Shown here one piece after another: positions 1 through 9,010 of a stretch of DNA of 58,547 nucleotides. This stretch comes from Saprospiraceae bacterium. GTDB taxonomy: Bacteria > Bacteroidota > Bacteroidia > Chitinophagales > Saprospiraceae. Numbering within the stretch: the stretch's first letter is position 1; every line of letters begins with the position of its first letter. The position numbers were made by a program, and so were the translations under genes. The stretch is taken from the NCBI GenBank assembly GCA_029212405.1, contig JARGNR010000036.1:1-58547 (forward strand), written 5' to 3'. Under the pieces are notes generated by a model. The model saw only the letters and a list, made by a program, of their open reading frames with translations, searched no databases and was not told where the DNA came from.

Positions 1-531
1 CCCCATAGTAAAGAGTCAGGCCACCCTTCTTTTTACCTCAAATTTAATTCCCAAACTTCTTGTTTTTTATGTTAGTCTACTCCTGAATATGCCGAGTTAT
101 TTCGCTCGATGCGAATGGCATTCATTTTCTGGCTTGGCCCAGAAAACGAACCAAACGAACCAAAAGAACCCAAGACTTTACCCAGATTTTAAAATTCCAT
201 TTTCTTAAATATAAAAAACTAGCACCAAGGCCTTGTTTTCAACCATTACAGTAGGGTATTCTATATTTTATTTTCAACCATCACAGTAGGGTATTCTATA
301 TTTTATTTTCAACCATTACATTGTTTTCGCTCAAACACTTTTGTGTTTTTAACAGAAAATGAAACTTCAAAATACTAATCTGGATAAGGCCAAATTTTAG
401 GCTGGTTGGGTCTAATGAAAATTCACTTTTAAGATTAACTAACTCCTGAATCACCCTAAGTTCATGTAGGATTCATTTCAACTATTAGATATTGTCATAT
501 AGCCATCCTATCTATACGTAAAGTTTAATCT
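1..531. other. Gene-free left edge with repeats
   Basis: No convincing coding frame is present on either strand. The stretch contains a short iteration of a CGAACCAAA-like word near 147-168 and a 35-bp tandem repeat at 236-320. The rest is AT-rich. The first ~220 bases look like the intergenic dispersed repeats common in Bacteroidota genomes, but only one copy is visible here, so that is an impression and not a demonstration. Confidence 0.5.
236..320. repeat. 35-bp tandem direct repeat, about 2.4 copies
   Basis: Unit 1 is 236-270, unit 2 is 271-305, and a 15-base partial third unit is 306-320. Each unit begins TTTTCAACCAT and contains CAGTAGGGTATTC. Units 1 and 2 differ at one base (TTA versus TCA after the shared ACCA). 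There are no spacers between units, so this is a minisatellite and not a CRISPR array. Confidence 0.9.
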
Positions 532-1530
532 TTAGATAAGTGAGATAGAAGGATTAGAATACACTTCTTCAATTTCATCCAGGATGCCAAAAATTGCTGT
601 AGGCTCATACGTAGTCACCAATCTGGATCGGTAAGGTTTGATATTCCTAAACCCTCTAAAGTAATTGGTATAGTGTCTCCTCATTTCAACTACTCCTAGT
701 CGTTCACCTTTCCACTCAATACTATGTGTCAGGTGCTTTCTTGCTGCTTCTACTCTTTCTTCAATAGTTGGTGGAGGAAGAATTTCTCCAGTAGCCACAT
801 AGTGTTTGATTTCTCTAAAAATCCATGGATTACCAATGCTAGCTCTACCAATCATAATGCCATCCACACCATATTTTTCTTTGTATTCCACCGCTTTTTG
901 AGGGCTGTCGATATCTCCATTTCCAATAATAGGAATGTGTACTCTTGGGTTTTTCTTGATATTTCCTATTCTTGTCCAATCCGCTTCACCCTTATACATT
1001 TGTTTTCGAGTACGACCATGAATAGAAAGAGCTTGAATTCCAACATCTTGCAACCTTTCGGCAACATCTTCAATATGGATGGACTGATCGTCCCAACCCA
1101 ATCTGGTTTTTACGGTGACAGGTAAAGAAGTACTGTCGACAATGATCTTGGTCAATTCCACCATTCTAGGAATGTCTTGCAGGATGCCTGCCCCTGCCAT
1201 TTTACACACCACTTTTTTGACAGGACAACCAAAATTGATGTCCAAGACTTCAGGCTGGGCTTCTTCTACGATTTCAGCAGCTCTTCTCATGCTGTCTTCT
1301 TCTGCACCAAAGATCTGTATACCTACAGGGCGTTCGTAATCATAAATGTCTAATTTCTGAACACTTTTATCTGCATCTCTAATCAATCCTTCAACAGAAA
1401 TAAATTCCGTATACATCATATCACAACCCTGTTCTTTACACAAGGCACGAAACGGAGGGTCACTCACATCTTCCATAGGTGCGAGTAAAAGTGGGAAGTC
1501 CCCTAATTCTATGTCTGCAATTTTAGCCAT
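532..1530 (-). CDS. dusB: tRNA-dihydrouridine synthase, DusB type
   Basis: An FMN-dependent enzyme that reduces specific uridines in the tRNA D-loop to dihydrouridine in the cytoplasm. The 332-residue length is normal for the family. Visible motifs are APMEDVSDPPFR near residue 17 (FMN-binding start of the TIM barrel), NFGCPVKKVVCKMAGAG at 99-115 with the likely catalytic Cys109, the HGRTR motif, and GNGDI followed by IGRASIGNPWIF (phosphate-binding end of the barrel). The ATG start leaves the barrel complete. It is transcribed leftward and alone, with a promoter-like box just upstream at 1538-1545. DusB is the best subfamily guess. The family assignment is secure, but the exact target uridine is not readable from sequence. 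Confidence 0.93.
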   Translation of the reverse strand: MAKIADIELGDFPLLLAPMEDVSDPPFRALCKEQGCDMMYTEFISVEGLIRDADKSVQKLDIYDYERPVGIQIFGAEEDSMRRAAEIVEEAQPEVLDINFGCPVKKVVCKMAGAGILQDIPRMVELTKIIVDSTSLPVTVKTRLGWDDQSIHIEDVAERLQDVGIQALSIHGRTRKQMYKGEADWTRIGNIKKNPRVHIPIIGNGDIDSPQKAVEYKEKYGVDGIMIGRASIGNPWIFREIKHYVATGEILPPPTIEERVEAARKHLTHSIEWKGERLGVVEMRRHYTNYFRGFRNIKPYRSRLVTTYEPTAIFGILDEIEEVYSNPSISLI

Positions 1531-1537
1531 AACGCCG

Positions 1538-1545
1538 CAAAAATA
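1538..1545 (-). promoter_or_regulatory. Candidate -7 promoter box for dusB
   Basis: On the minus strand the sequence reads TATTTTTG, an exact match to the Bacteroidota -7 consensus TAnnTTTG, and it ends 8 bases upstream of the start codon. No good -33 TTG lies at 17-23 bases, and the implied leader is extremely short, so this is tentative. Confidence 0.3.
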
Positions 1546-1720
1546 CTACTAAATTTTATTGTACATAAAGAAAAGTCAGATTTGATAAAACTATATCATT
1601 TAGAATGAAACCAAAGTTTTTTTACTTAGTTCAATCTCATTGTTTTTTGTATTATTAAAATTAGGAGCGCTAGAACGGAGATTTTTCATGCATATTATAT
1701 TGAAAGTTGTCTATTTGTTA

Positions 1721-1752
1721 TTGTATGTAGGTGAAAATAAATAATAACTTTG
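1721..1752 (+). promoter_or_regulatory. Candidate nhaD promoter (-33 TTG, -7 TAACTTTG)
   Basis: TAACTTTG at 1745-1752 matches the Bacteroidota -7 box TAnnTTTG exactly, and a TTG at 1721-1723 sits 21 bases upstream, within the usual spacing. The nhaD start codon follows about 50 bases later. Confidence 0.45.
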
Positions 1753-1804
1753 CAAGCATATTTTTAAGAAACTCAGTACCTGAGAAGTTAAATATCAATT
1801 ATAT

Positions 1805-3163
1805 ATGTTTGCTGCAATAATCCTTCTTTTTGTAATAGGTTACCTCACAATTGTTTTAGAACATCCATTAAATTTGGATAAAACTGTGCCTGCACTATTA
1901 ATGGGCGCAGGATGTTGGGCTTTATTAGCGATTGGTTTTCATGGAGGCACTTTAACGGCTGTAGATACCCATGATCACCTCTTTAGCATGGCCAATGGCT
2001 TTTCAGAAGATGCAGAGCACGGATTTACAAATGCCCTACTGCATCATTTAGGGAAAACAGCTGAAATCCTAGTTTTCTTGATTGGAGCAATGACCATCGT
2101 AGAGATCGTTGATTTACATAGAGGCTTTGATATATTAAAGGGATGGGTAAATACCAAGAGTAAAAAGAGATTGCTTTGGATTATTGGAATACTTGCATTT
2201 ATTTTGTCAGCCATCATTGACAACTTGACTGCTACCATAGTATTGGTAACGCTTTTAAGAAAGATAATTGCAAACAAAACAGAACGTATTTGGTATGCTT
2301 CTTTAGTGGTTATTGCCGCTAATGCCGGAGGTGCTTGGTCTCCAATTGGTGATGTTACTACAACAATGCTTTGGATAGGTAAACAGGTAACTACGCCTGG
2401 ATTGGTCAAATGGTTGATTATTCCTTCTATCGTTTGCTTTATCGTTCCTTTTGTTATTGCCATGTTTAAAAAAGAATTTCAAGGAAATATTATTGTCGAA
2501 AGTGAAGAAGAAGAGGAAGCGCACAAGTTGCTTTCCAGTCGTAAAATGTTATTTATTGGGTTAGGAATGATTGTATTTGTGCCATTTTTTAAAACATTTA
2601 CTCATTTACCTCCCTACCTTGGAATGATGCTTTCATTGGGTGTTGTTTGGTTGGTTTCTGAATATATTCATCCAGAAGAAGGATTTGAAGAAGAGCGAAA
2701 ACATTTGTATTCTGCGCACGTAGCATTATCTAGAATAGAAATGTCAAGTATATTATTCTTCCTTGGAATTTTGATGGCTGTGGCTGCATTGGAGACAGTA
2801 GTTGTCGATGGAGTAGGTGCATTGAGATATGCCGCTCAGGGATTGGATTCTGCGATTCCGAATCAGGATGTGGTGGTCATTTTACTGGGTGTAGGTTCTG
2901 CCATTATAGATAATGTTCCTTTGGTGGCTGCATCAATGGGTATGTACGATGCTGCAACGGATTCAAAACTGTGGCACTTTATTGCTTATTCAGCAGGTAC
3001 AGGAGGAAGTATGTTGATTATCGGATCTGCGGCAGGAGTAGCAGCAATGGGAATGGAAAAGATTGACTTTATATGGTACTTAAAGAAAATTACCTGGCTG
3101 GCTGCCATAGGTTTCTTGGCAGGAGCGGGAGTATTTTTGGCGATGTATTCTTTTTTAGGCTAG
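1805..3163 (+). CDS. nhaD: Na+/H+ antiporter NhaD
   Basis: An inner-membrane sodium/proton antiporter of the NhaD (ion transporter superfamily) type, for sodium extrusion and pH homeostasis. At 452 residues it is of normal length and has about a dozen hydrophobic segments. Family-typical features are IDNLTATIVLVTLLRKI in the first half, NAGGAWSPIGDVTTTMLW just after, and the inverted-repeat counterpart SAIIDNVPLVAASMGM with TGGSMLIIGSAAGVA in the second half. The paired I-D-N-hydrophobic motifs are the ion-site helices. The gene stands alone with its own candidate promoter, and its stop lies one base from the convergent neighbour's stop. It would suit a marine or halotolerant host, which is inference. 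Confidence 0.95.
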   Translation: MFAAIILLFVIGYLTIVLEHPLNLDKTVPALLMGAGCWALLAIGFHGGTLTAVDTHDHLFSMANGFSEDAEHGFTNALLHHLGKTAEILVFLIGAMTIVEIVDLHRGFDILKGWVNTKSKKRLLWIIGILAFILSAIIDNLTATIVLVTLLRKIIANKTERIWYASLVVIAANAGGAWSPIGDVTTTMLWIGKQVTTPGLVKWLIIPSIVCFIVPFVIAMFKKEFQGNIIVESEEEEEAHKLLSSRKMLFIGLGMIVFVPFFKTFTHLPPYLGMMLSLGVVWLVSEYIHPEEGFEEERKHLYSAHVALSRIEMSSILFFLGILMAVAALETVVVDGVGALRYAAQGLDSAIPNQDVVVILLGVGSAIIDNVPLVAASMGMYDAATDSKLWHFIAYSAGTGGSMLIIGSAAGVAAMGMEKIDFIWYLKKITWLAAIGFLAGAGVFLAMYSFLG

Positions 3164-3164
3164 G

Positions 3165-3797
3165 TTATTCAGAGTAATCAATAGATGAGGATAAAATCAT
3201 TCCCATTTTAATAGTAATTGTATTAATACCTTCTTGAAATGAGATTTTTGGGGTTAAGTAATATTTGTTTTCCCACATAATACTTGTTTGGGCTCCATAG
3301 GAGTAAACTAATCCTTCCAACCTTCTAGTTGGTCCTGCTGTAATTTTACTTCCATTAAAAAAAGCAGAAGGAATAATTTTCACGTTTTCAAAAGGAGAGA
3401 TTTCATGGTAAATGCCCGCTCCAAATTGTACTGCTCTAGCATTGAATACTACTTGTGATACGTAGTTGAATTGGTAGGCGACATTCAAATCGATACTGAC
3501 TGGATACCTATCTTTTTCTTGTTTTACAAGTAGGTAACTTACGTTTGGACGTAATACTGTACTGTTCAAACTATTGACCAAATCAACGGTTTTGCCAACA
3601 TCAAGTCCAAAAGACAATCGACCATCAAACGTATATCCTGGTTGGAGTGCATAATAATTTTCAAAGGTACTATAGGATATTTGAACACTGGAATGTAGAC
3701 CATCTTGTTGATCTGCCATCAAAAAATTTTGACTGAATAAATCATTACAAGAAAATAGACATAAGAAAATAATGATATTAACATGGGAACGGGCCAT
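3165..3797 (-). CDS. Putative outer-membrane beta-barrel protein
   Basis: I do not recognise a named family. The product (210 residues from the chosen start) has an N-terminal hydrophobic signal (NIIIFLCLFS) and then alternating aromatic and polar strands such as QISYSTFENYYALQPGY and FGAGIYHEISPF, typical of small Bacteroidota barrels. A second ATG 24 bases upstream would add eight residues. I prefer the inner start because it gives a compact signal peptide. The C-terminus does not end in the usual aromatic residue. Transcription converges on nhaD with a single-base gap and no terminator. Function is unknown, and PorP or SprF-like membership cannot be claimed from the sequence. Confidence 0.6.
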   Translation of the reverse strand: MARSHVNIIIFLCLFSCNDLFSQNFLMADQQDGLHSSVQISYSTFENYYALQPGYTFDGRLSFGLDVGKTVDLVNSLNSTVLRPNVSYLLVKQEKDRYPVSIDLNVAYQFNYVSQVVFNARAVQFGAGIYHEISPFENVKIIPSAFFNGSKITAGPTRRLEGLVYSYGAQTSIMWENKYYLTPKISFQEGINTITIKMGMILSSSIDYSE

Positions 3798-3939
3798 TGA
3801 CAGGGGATTGCATATATTCATGCAAGTAATAACGCAAAATTAGCTCTTACTGTATGTTCAGAATGAAAAAAATGGAAAGGAGGAATTTTTGGTATTCAAA
3901 TGGAATAGGGTAGGCCAAAAAAAAATCAAAAGAATAGGA

Positions 3940-4413
3940 TTAAAATGCATAACCTAAGCCAAATACGGCATTCGGCGCCATGCCATCAAAATCGTCTGAA
4001 ACATCATCATTCAGTCCATTGAAATACCTTGGGCCAAAACTAAAATCTATCGTTACTTTACTGTCCCAAATCCATTGATAACCCAAATCCAACCCAAGTG
4101 GGATAGAAGAGGACTGTTCTCCAAATGTAATGCCAGCAGATGGCATCAAATAAAACCCTCTTGGTGCTTCTTTTTTTGTGAGATAGAACCGAAACCCTGT
4201 TCCTATTCCAAAAGCCGTTTCTTCAAGTTCCTCATAATTATAATAGATGGTTCCACTGAACTGTAGCGAACCAAAATCATTGATCTTTTTTTCATAACAC
4301 ACATCAAAAAATCCCAAAGCAAAAGATCCTGGACTGACCTTTACTATGGTAGACTGAGCAAAGCTAGTGAAACCAAAAACAGAAAAGAGCAAGAAGAAAA
4401 ACCACTTTTTCAT
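3940..4413 (-). CDS. Small outer-membrane beta-barrel protein
   Basis: This is a 157-residue product with a clear Sec signal peptide (MKKWFFFLLFSVFGFTSFAQ) and amphipathic strands: FGIGTGFRFYL, GFYLMPSAGITFG and LGLDLGYQW. It ends in GLGYAF, whose terminal Phe fits the Bam recognition signal. The arrangement resembles DUF3575-like or OmpW-like small barrels, but I cannot name the family with certainty. I chose the inner ATG because the upstream ATG adds 12 residues before the lysines of the signal peptide. It is leftward, in the same direction as its neighbours but separated from each by more than 75 bases, so co-transcription is uncertain. Confidence 0.65.
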   Translation of the reverse strand: MKKWFFFLLFSVFGFTSFAQSTIVKVSPGSFALGFFDVCYEKKINDFGSLQFSGTIYYNYEELEETAFGIGTGFRFYLTKKEAPRGFYLMPSAGITFGEQSSSIPLGLDLGYQWIWDSKVTIDFSFGPRYFNGLNDDVSDDFDGMAPNAVFGLGYAF

Positions 4414-4491
4414 TGATAAAATAATTTTCAACGGATTTGTCAGCATCAAATATATGGATTTTAATAAGTATCTATTTTCAAATGGGTAGGA

Positions 4492-6081
4492 TTAGTCATA
4501 ATTATTGATGACTGCCCCAAATCGTCTATTGTCAGCCACTCCGTGAAATCGATCATTAAAATGATGAATAATATTTGTGCCTCCAAAAAATAAAGTTTTT
4601 TCATCCCACACGTTCAGATTTTCGATAAAGTCATGATTCATATTAAATCCGGTTTCCATCTCAATTTTCTTTCCTTGAATATGTACTCGAGGGGCTTCAA
4701 CTGCTGTCATGGCATCTTTTTGAAAGTACAACAGGTTAATTATTGCCTGACTGATCGCATAGGGTATTCTTCCTGCTCCTCCCGATCCTATTCCTAAAAA
4801 GGAGTGGCCCAATTTATCCAATACAATTGTCGGACTCATCATCGATTGCAGTCGAACGTTTTCTTTCCAATTGTGAAAGCCATTAGGCATCAGTGCTTCT
4901 TCTCCCAACATATTATTCATCTGCATATCCGTACCATCTATGAAGTATCCTGCTCCTTCTCCAATTGAGGTAGTCAAACAGACCGTCATACCATCTTTAT
5001 CAACTACATTAAAATGTGAAGTACCTCCCCATTTTGCTCCTCCATGTTGACGAATCGAAGCATTTATCCCAAATGCTTTAAATAGAAAGTTGGTGATTTT
5101 GAGCGGATCATTATTGAGGTTGCCCACCGTCGCAAAGGTCTGGACCAAAGTCTGAAAGTGTTTTAAGGATAAAAATTTAAATTGATCATGAATCACTGCA
5201 TCTTGAAAAACATTTAGAATTGCGGTGATCAACATACCTCCTACAGAAGGGAATCCAGTGGTGCATATTTTGTGGTCTAGAAAATCAAAATAGATGGGGT
5301 CAACAATATTCGCTTGATATTCCTCAAAGTCGGCCCGTGTGAGGTGACCTCCAGCTCTCATGTCTTCGCTGACCTGTCTGGATATTTCTCCTTTGTAAAA
5401 CAAATCTTTCCCTTCATGAACCAATGCTTCTAGAAAATCATTGAATTGAGGCATTTTAATAATATCTCCTTCTCGTTTTAATTCATCCTTTTTATCAAAA
5501 AATAATTTTCTACCATCTGGATTGAGATGAAAAATATCACTCAGTAATTTAAAATCATAGGCTTGAAATTTATCCACTGCAATCCCTTGTTTGGACCAAA
5601 GCATGGCTGGTGCAAATAATTCTGCCATCGGAATCTTTCCCCATAAGGCATGCATCTTGTAAATACCAGCGATTGCTCCAGGAACAGCAATAGATCCTTT
5701 GCCCACTTGAAAATCTTCTTTTGTATTACCAAAGTCAACGGTGATAGGAAAAAATTCTTGTCTAGAAACCGCCTTCTTAATTTTTGGTGTCTGACAGAAA
5801 AAATCGACCATTTTTACCGAATGGGTATCATTGATCATGGCAAACCCACCAGCACCAATGGAGGCCATGCACGGTTCTGCAATAAATGAAACAAGGTACG
5901 CAGCAATAGCAGCATCTACAGCATTACCTCCTTGATTCAGTATTATTTCTGCAGCTTCAATTGTTTTTTTGTGGCCGCCTGAAATAGCATAGGGCATAAG
6001 ATCGATTTTATGGACAATTTTAGATCGTAAATCTACAAAAAGCAGCGGTTCCAAGAAGCAAAGTTTAGATTTTGATACCAT
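4492..6081 (-). CDS. Gamma-glutamyltransferase family protein
   Basis: An N-terminal nucleophile hydrolase related to gamma-glutamyltranspeptidase, which cleaves or transfers gamma-glutamyl groups such as those of glutathione. Residues after 29 match the large-subunit start (HKKTIEAAEIILNQGGNAVDAA), and IGAGGFAMI follows. The autoprocessing and nucleophile motif is GGTSHFNVVDKDG near residue 350, and the oxyanion loop is GIGSGGAGRIPYA. At 529 residues it is near normal length. No signal peptide is visible from either candidate start (6081 or the ATG at 5997), which is unusual because classical enzymes are periplasmic. Some members of this family act on other amide substrates, so I leave the symbol blank. 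Start site is uncertain. Confidence 0.85.
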   Translation of the reverse strand: MVSKSKLCFLEPLLFVDLRSKIVHKIDLMPYAISGGHKKTIEAAEIILNQGGNAVDAAIAAYLVSFIAEPCMASIGAGGFAMINDTHSVKMVDFFCQTPKIKKAVSRQEFFPITVDFGNTKEDFQVGKGSIAVPGAIAGIYKMHALWGKIPMAELFAPAMLWSKQGIAVDKFQAYDFKLLSDIFHLNPDGRKLFFDKKDELKREGDIIKMPQFNDFLEALVHEGKDLFYKGEISRQVSEDMRAGGHLTRADFEEYQANIVDPIYFDFLDHKICTTGFPSVGGMLITAILNVFQDAVIHDQFKFLSLKHFQTLVQTFATVGNLNNDPLKITNFLFKAFGINASIRQHGGAKWGGTSHFNVVDKDGMTVCLTTSIGEGAGYFIDGTDMQMNNMLGEEALMPNGFHNWKENVRLQSMMSPTIVLDKLGHSFLGIGSGGAGRIPYAISQAIINLLYFQKDAMTAVEAPRVHIQGKKIEMETGFNMNHDFIENLNVWDEKTLFFGGTNIIHHFNDRFHGVADNRRFGAVINNYD

Positions 6082-6176
6082 GACGTCTTAAATGAAGCGA
6101 TAAAATGAGATGAAGTAGGAAGATTGCGAATCAATGTATCATTTGAAGTGGCAATGGAAATAACTGGGTATAGAAG

Positions 6177-6581
6177 TCAATTTGATTTTCTGAAGAATTG
6201 CAGTATAAGCCCAATACTCAAATAGAAACCAGCTATAAACCCAGCCTTAACCGCTCCGAAAATAAAAGAAAAGTTTCTGCTAGTATCAGTGGCTACATTG
6301 GAGAGTGCTTTTTTTTGTTCAGGATTGATTTCATTTCCTGTAAAAATGCCATCTCCGTTTAAATCAAATTCTTGCAACTCCATTTTAGAGTATATCAAAT
6401 CATATGTTGCGTAGGATACGTTTACAAAATAGACGGATAGAAATAGGAATAAAGCAGTCCAGAGTAACCCTCGTCGTCCTGTTCGATTGAGTTGTTTTCT
6501 CTTGAGGAATAAAACCAAAAGAAGCATGAAGGAGAGAAGAGAAGGCAACAGCAAATGATAGGGAAGGTGAAATGGATTCAT
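6177..6581 (-). CDS. Small membrane protein with an EF-hand-like loop
   Basis: An unrecognised 134-residue protein with about three hydrophobic segments: one near the N-terminus (LLLPSLLSFMLLLVLFL), one at LLWTALFLFLSVYFVNV and one at the C-terminus (AGFIAGFYLSIGLILQFF). Between the second and third lies DLNGDGIFTGNE, which fits a canonical EF-hand calcium loop (D-x-N-G-D-G-x-x-x-x-x-E). The loop is predicted to lie on one side of the membrane next to a helical hairpin. I chose the inner ATG because it starts right before the first hydrophobic segment. The gene is isolated by about 95 and 270 bases on its sides. Confidence 0.6.
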   Translation of the reverse strand: MNPFHLPYHLLLPSLLSFMLLLVLFLKRKQLNRTGRRGLLWTALFLFLSVYFVNVSYATYDLIYSKMELQEFDLNGDGIFTGNEINPEQKKALSNVATDTSRNFSFIFGAVKAGFIAGFYLSIGLILQFFRKSN

Positions 6582-6850
6582 TTTACTTTTTTCTAAAACA
6601 ATGGGCAAACTTTCATAATCTACTCTAGTTGGTTATGTTCTCATACCTCTCCAATAGTTTCAAAAACGAACACCATGTTTTCTCATTATATTCATGGCCA
6701 TAGTTTGCATGCAATACCGTTATGTGCAAGATAGGAGGAAGAGGGAGATTCCTGCTTTAGTTTACAGAAGCTTTGAACGTCACAATTATCCATCTCATTT
6801 TGGGTTGTAAAATGAAAATCTTGTTGAATAACTTGATTCGTATCTAAATT

Positions 6851-7591
6851 CTACCACATAAATCCGACTGAAAAGTCAAATCGTTGAAATCTTGCATCTG
6901 TAATCTTTGAAAATTCACCAAAATCAAATTCGTAGAAGGCTTTTTGGAATCGTGCCCCTGCAGAAAAATCAATCATTATTCTATTGGTAGACAATCTCAA
7001 CCCAACAGCAGCTCCAAGATTAATCCCACCTTGTGCTTTCGTTTGAAATTTTGATGTGTTTTTAATTGCGATTCCATATCCTGTGGTAAATCGTAAAAAC
7101 GGACTGGTGTTCTTTTCTGAAAAATAGGAATAGAACACTACACTAGGAACTAGAAAGTCATAACCATCTACATCACCATAGTTTTCAAAAGATATCCCAC
7201 CACCATAACCTAACAATCTATTTCTTTGATAATGGTAGGTATAATTTACGTATCCTCCATCTCCTGGATTTCCTGGCAATACACCTAAGGCAATCCTGTG
7301 ATAATATACCCCATCAGGAAACATATACTTTTTTGGAGGTTTTCTTGTAGTAAATCTAAAATCATATTCATTCAAGTCAAAGGTTAGTGTGTCGCCCTGA
7401 CAATCCATAATGACTGATTTCATAGGTTCATACGTAATGACTTTGCCGTGTTTTCGATCATTGTATTTTTCAGCGATTCCGTATATAGTCAATTGAGCTG
7501 AAAGCCCCAAAGAAGTACCAAAAAATAGGACACAAAAAAGGAAGAATAATCGTTTACAGTAACTGGATTTATCTTTTTTTATCATAATCAA
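6851..7591 (-). CDS. Putative outer-membrane beta-barrel protein
   Basis: A 246-residue product with a signal peptide (hydrophobic core LFFLFCVLFFGTSLGLSAQ) and many beta-strand patterns such as GYVNYTYHYQRN, LGYGGGISFENYG and FLRFTTGYGIAI. The C-terminus FDFSVGFMW ends in an aromatic residue, a good barrel-assembly signal. It is probably exported to the outer membrane. No specific family is recognised. An internal ATG two codons in would give nearly the same product. It is transcribed divergently from the MFS transporter gene. Confidence 0.65.
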   Translation of the reverse strand: MIMIKKDKSSYCKRLFFLFCVLFFGTSLGLSAQLTIYGIAEKYNDRKHGKVITYEPMKSVIMDCQGDTLTFDLNEYDFRFTTRKPPKKYMFPDGVYYHRIALGVLPGNPGDGGYVNYTYHYQRNRLLGYGGGISFENYGDVDGYDFLVPSVVFYSYFSEKNTSPFLRFTTGYGIAIKNTSKFQTKAQGGINLGAAVGLRLSTNRIMIDFSAGARFQKAFYEFDFGEFSKITDARFQRFDFSVGFMW

Positions 7592-7790
7592 AATATTGAG
7601 CGACTGGCAATAGTATAAATTCTTAGTTTGTAATATCGGATAAAAATATTGAATTTGTAATATATAATGAACGGGATCAACAAAGTTTTTGTGTCCCTAA
7701 CCTGTTTATTTTTCTTTTGAGGATTATTTTTTTGACTGCATACACGCTGCAGCCAATAAAAAAATCTCATGTTTGCACAGTAATAATATT

Positions 7791-8993
7791 ATGAACAGGT
7801 TTATAAAAATATACGCGGATTCCTTTCAAGGGTTAAATAAAGATGTGTACATCTTTGCGGCTATGATGTTGATCAATAGGATAGGAACATTAATCCTTCC
7901 TTTTTTGACATTGTATATTACACAAGAGCTTGGTTGGACCACCATTGATGCAGGAACAGGGACCATGTGGTTTGGACTTGGATCTCTTGCTGGGGCATTA
8001 TTGGGTGGAGTATTGACAGATAAAATAGGGTATTACCGGACGATGGCAATTAGCCTCTTTTCTGCAGGGGTATTCTTTTACTTGCTCCAATTCATCAGCG
8101 AGTTTTACATGTTCTGTGGCTTTTTATTTGTGAGTAGTTTATTGGGGGATCTGATACGACCTGCATTGTGGTCAGGAATTACCTATTTCACAAATAAAAG
8201 CAATCAAACCAGAGCTGTTTCATTGCTGAGAATGGCTTTCAATGCAGGTATAGCCATTGGGCCTGCCATTGCGGGATCATTAATCGAGCAATATGGATAT
8301 TCCTTGATTTTCACAATTGATGGAGTTACTTGCATAGCAGCTGGAATCTTTTTATTGGTATTTGTAGAGAATAAAAAAGAGAAACAAGATGAAGAAAATA
8401 AAATTGAAGATCGAGGAATCTCACCTTACAGAGACACCCTTTTTATGGTTTTTATGGGATTGAACATGGTGATGTTGATCAGTTTTTTTCAGATCCTATT
8501 TACCGTGCCTTTATTTATGACGGAAGTTTTGGGCTACAGTGAAAAAGAGGTTGGGTATTTTTTTACCGTTAATGGGTTGATGATATTGTTTATCGAAATG
8601 CCATTGGTGTATTATATGGAATCGTATTACTCCAAGTTCAAATCGATGATGATTGGGGCGTCACTAATAGGGCTTTCAATACTCATCTTTATTTTCCCTG
8701 TCCGAGCACTTGATATGATTGTCTTTTATACGATTTTTGTAAGTATTGGAGAGATTATAAATTTTCCTTTCATTTCGTCTGCTTCCATGGATCGTGCCAG
8801 TAAGGGGAATATTGGCAAATATATGAGTGTCAACACGGTTATGTTTTCATTGGCACTCATCATTGCACCAAAAGTAGGTACACTTATTTTAGCGGCATAC
8901 GGATATAATATTCTATTTATAATCATGGCCCTCCTATGTGCAGTCAGTGTGTTGGCTCTGTATTTTATGCAATCGCATTTTGAGAGAAAATAA
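7791..8993 (+). CDS. MFS transporter
   Basis: An inner-membrane major facilitator of 400 residues with about 12 hydrophobic segments in two halves joined by a charged loop (ENKKEKQDEENKIEDRG, near residue 200). The loop after helix 2 carries GGVLTDKIGYYRTM, a good match to the family's G-x-x-x-D-R/K-x-G-R/K signature, and NAGIAIGPAIAGSLIEQYGY resembles the helix 5 antiporter motif. This suggests a drug or metabolite/proton exporter, but the substrate cannot be read. I start at ATG 7791; a TTG 18 bases upstream is the only earlier option. It converges on the amidohydrolase gene with a 17-base gap. Confidence 0.88.
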   Translation: MNRFIKIYADSFQGLNKDVYIFAAMMLINRIGTLILPFLTLYITQELGWTTIDAGTGTMWFGLGSLAGALLGGVLTDKIGYYRTMAISLFSAGVFFYLLQFISEFYMFCGFLFVSSLLGDLIRPALWSGITYFTNKSNQTRAVSLLRMAFNAGIAIGPAIAGSLIEQYGYSLIFTIDGVTCIAAGIFLLVFVENKKEKQDEENKIEDRGISPYRDTLFMVFMGLNMVMLISFFQILFTVPLFMTEVLGYSEKEVGYFFTVNGLMILFIEMPLVYYMESYYSKFKSMMIGASLIGLSILIFIFPVRALDMIVFYTIFVSIGEIINFPFISSASMDRASKGNIGKYMSVNTVMFSLALIIAPKVGTLILAAYGYNILFIIMALLCAVSVLALYFMQSHFERK

Positions 8994-9010
8994 GCATAAA
9001 AGGGTTAGGA

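Noticed and set aside
236-320. Possible CRISPR array
   Set aside because: Units are immediately adjacent with no spacers, and there are fewer than three copies.
724-1339. Rightward open frames inside dusB
   Set aside because: They lie antisense to a clear DusB gene and have no recognisable content.
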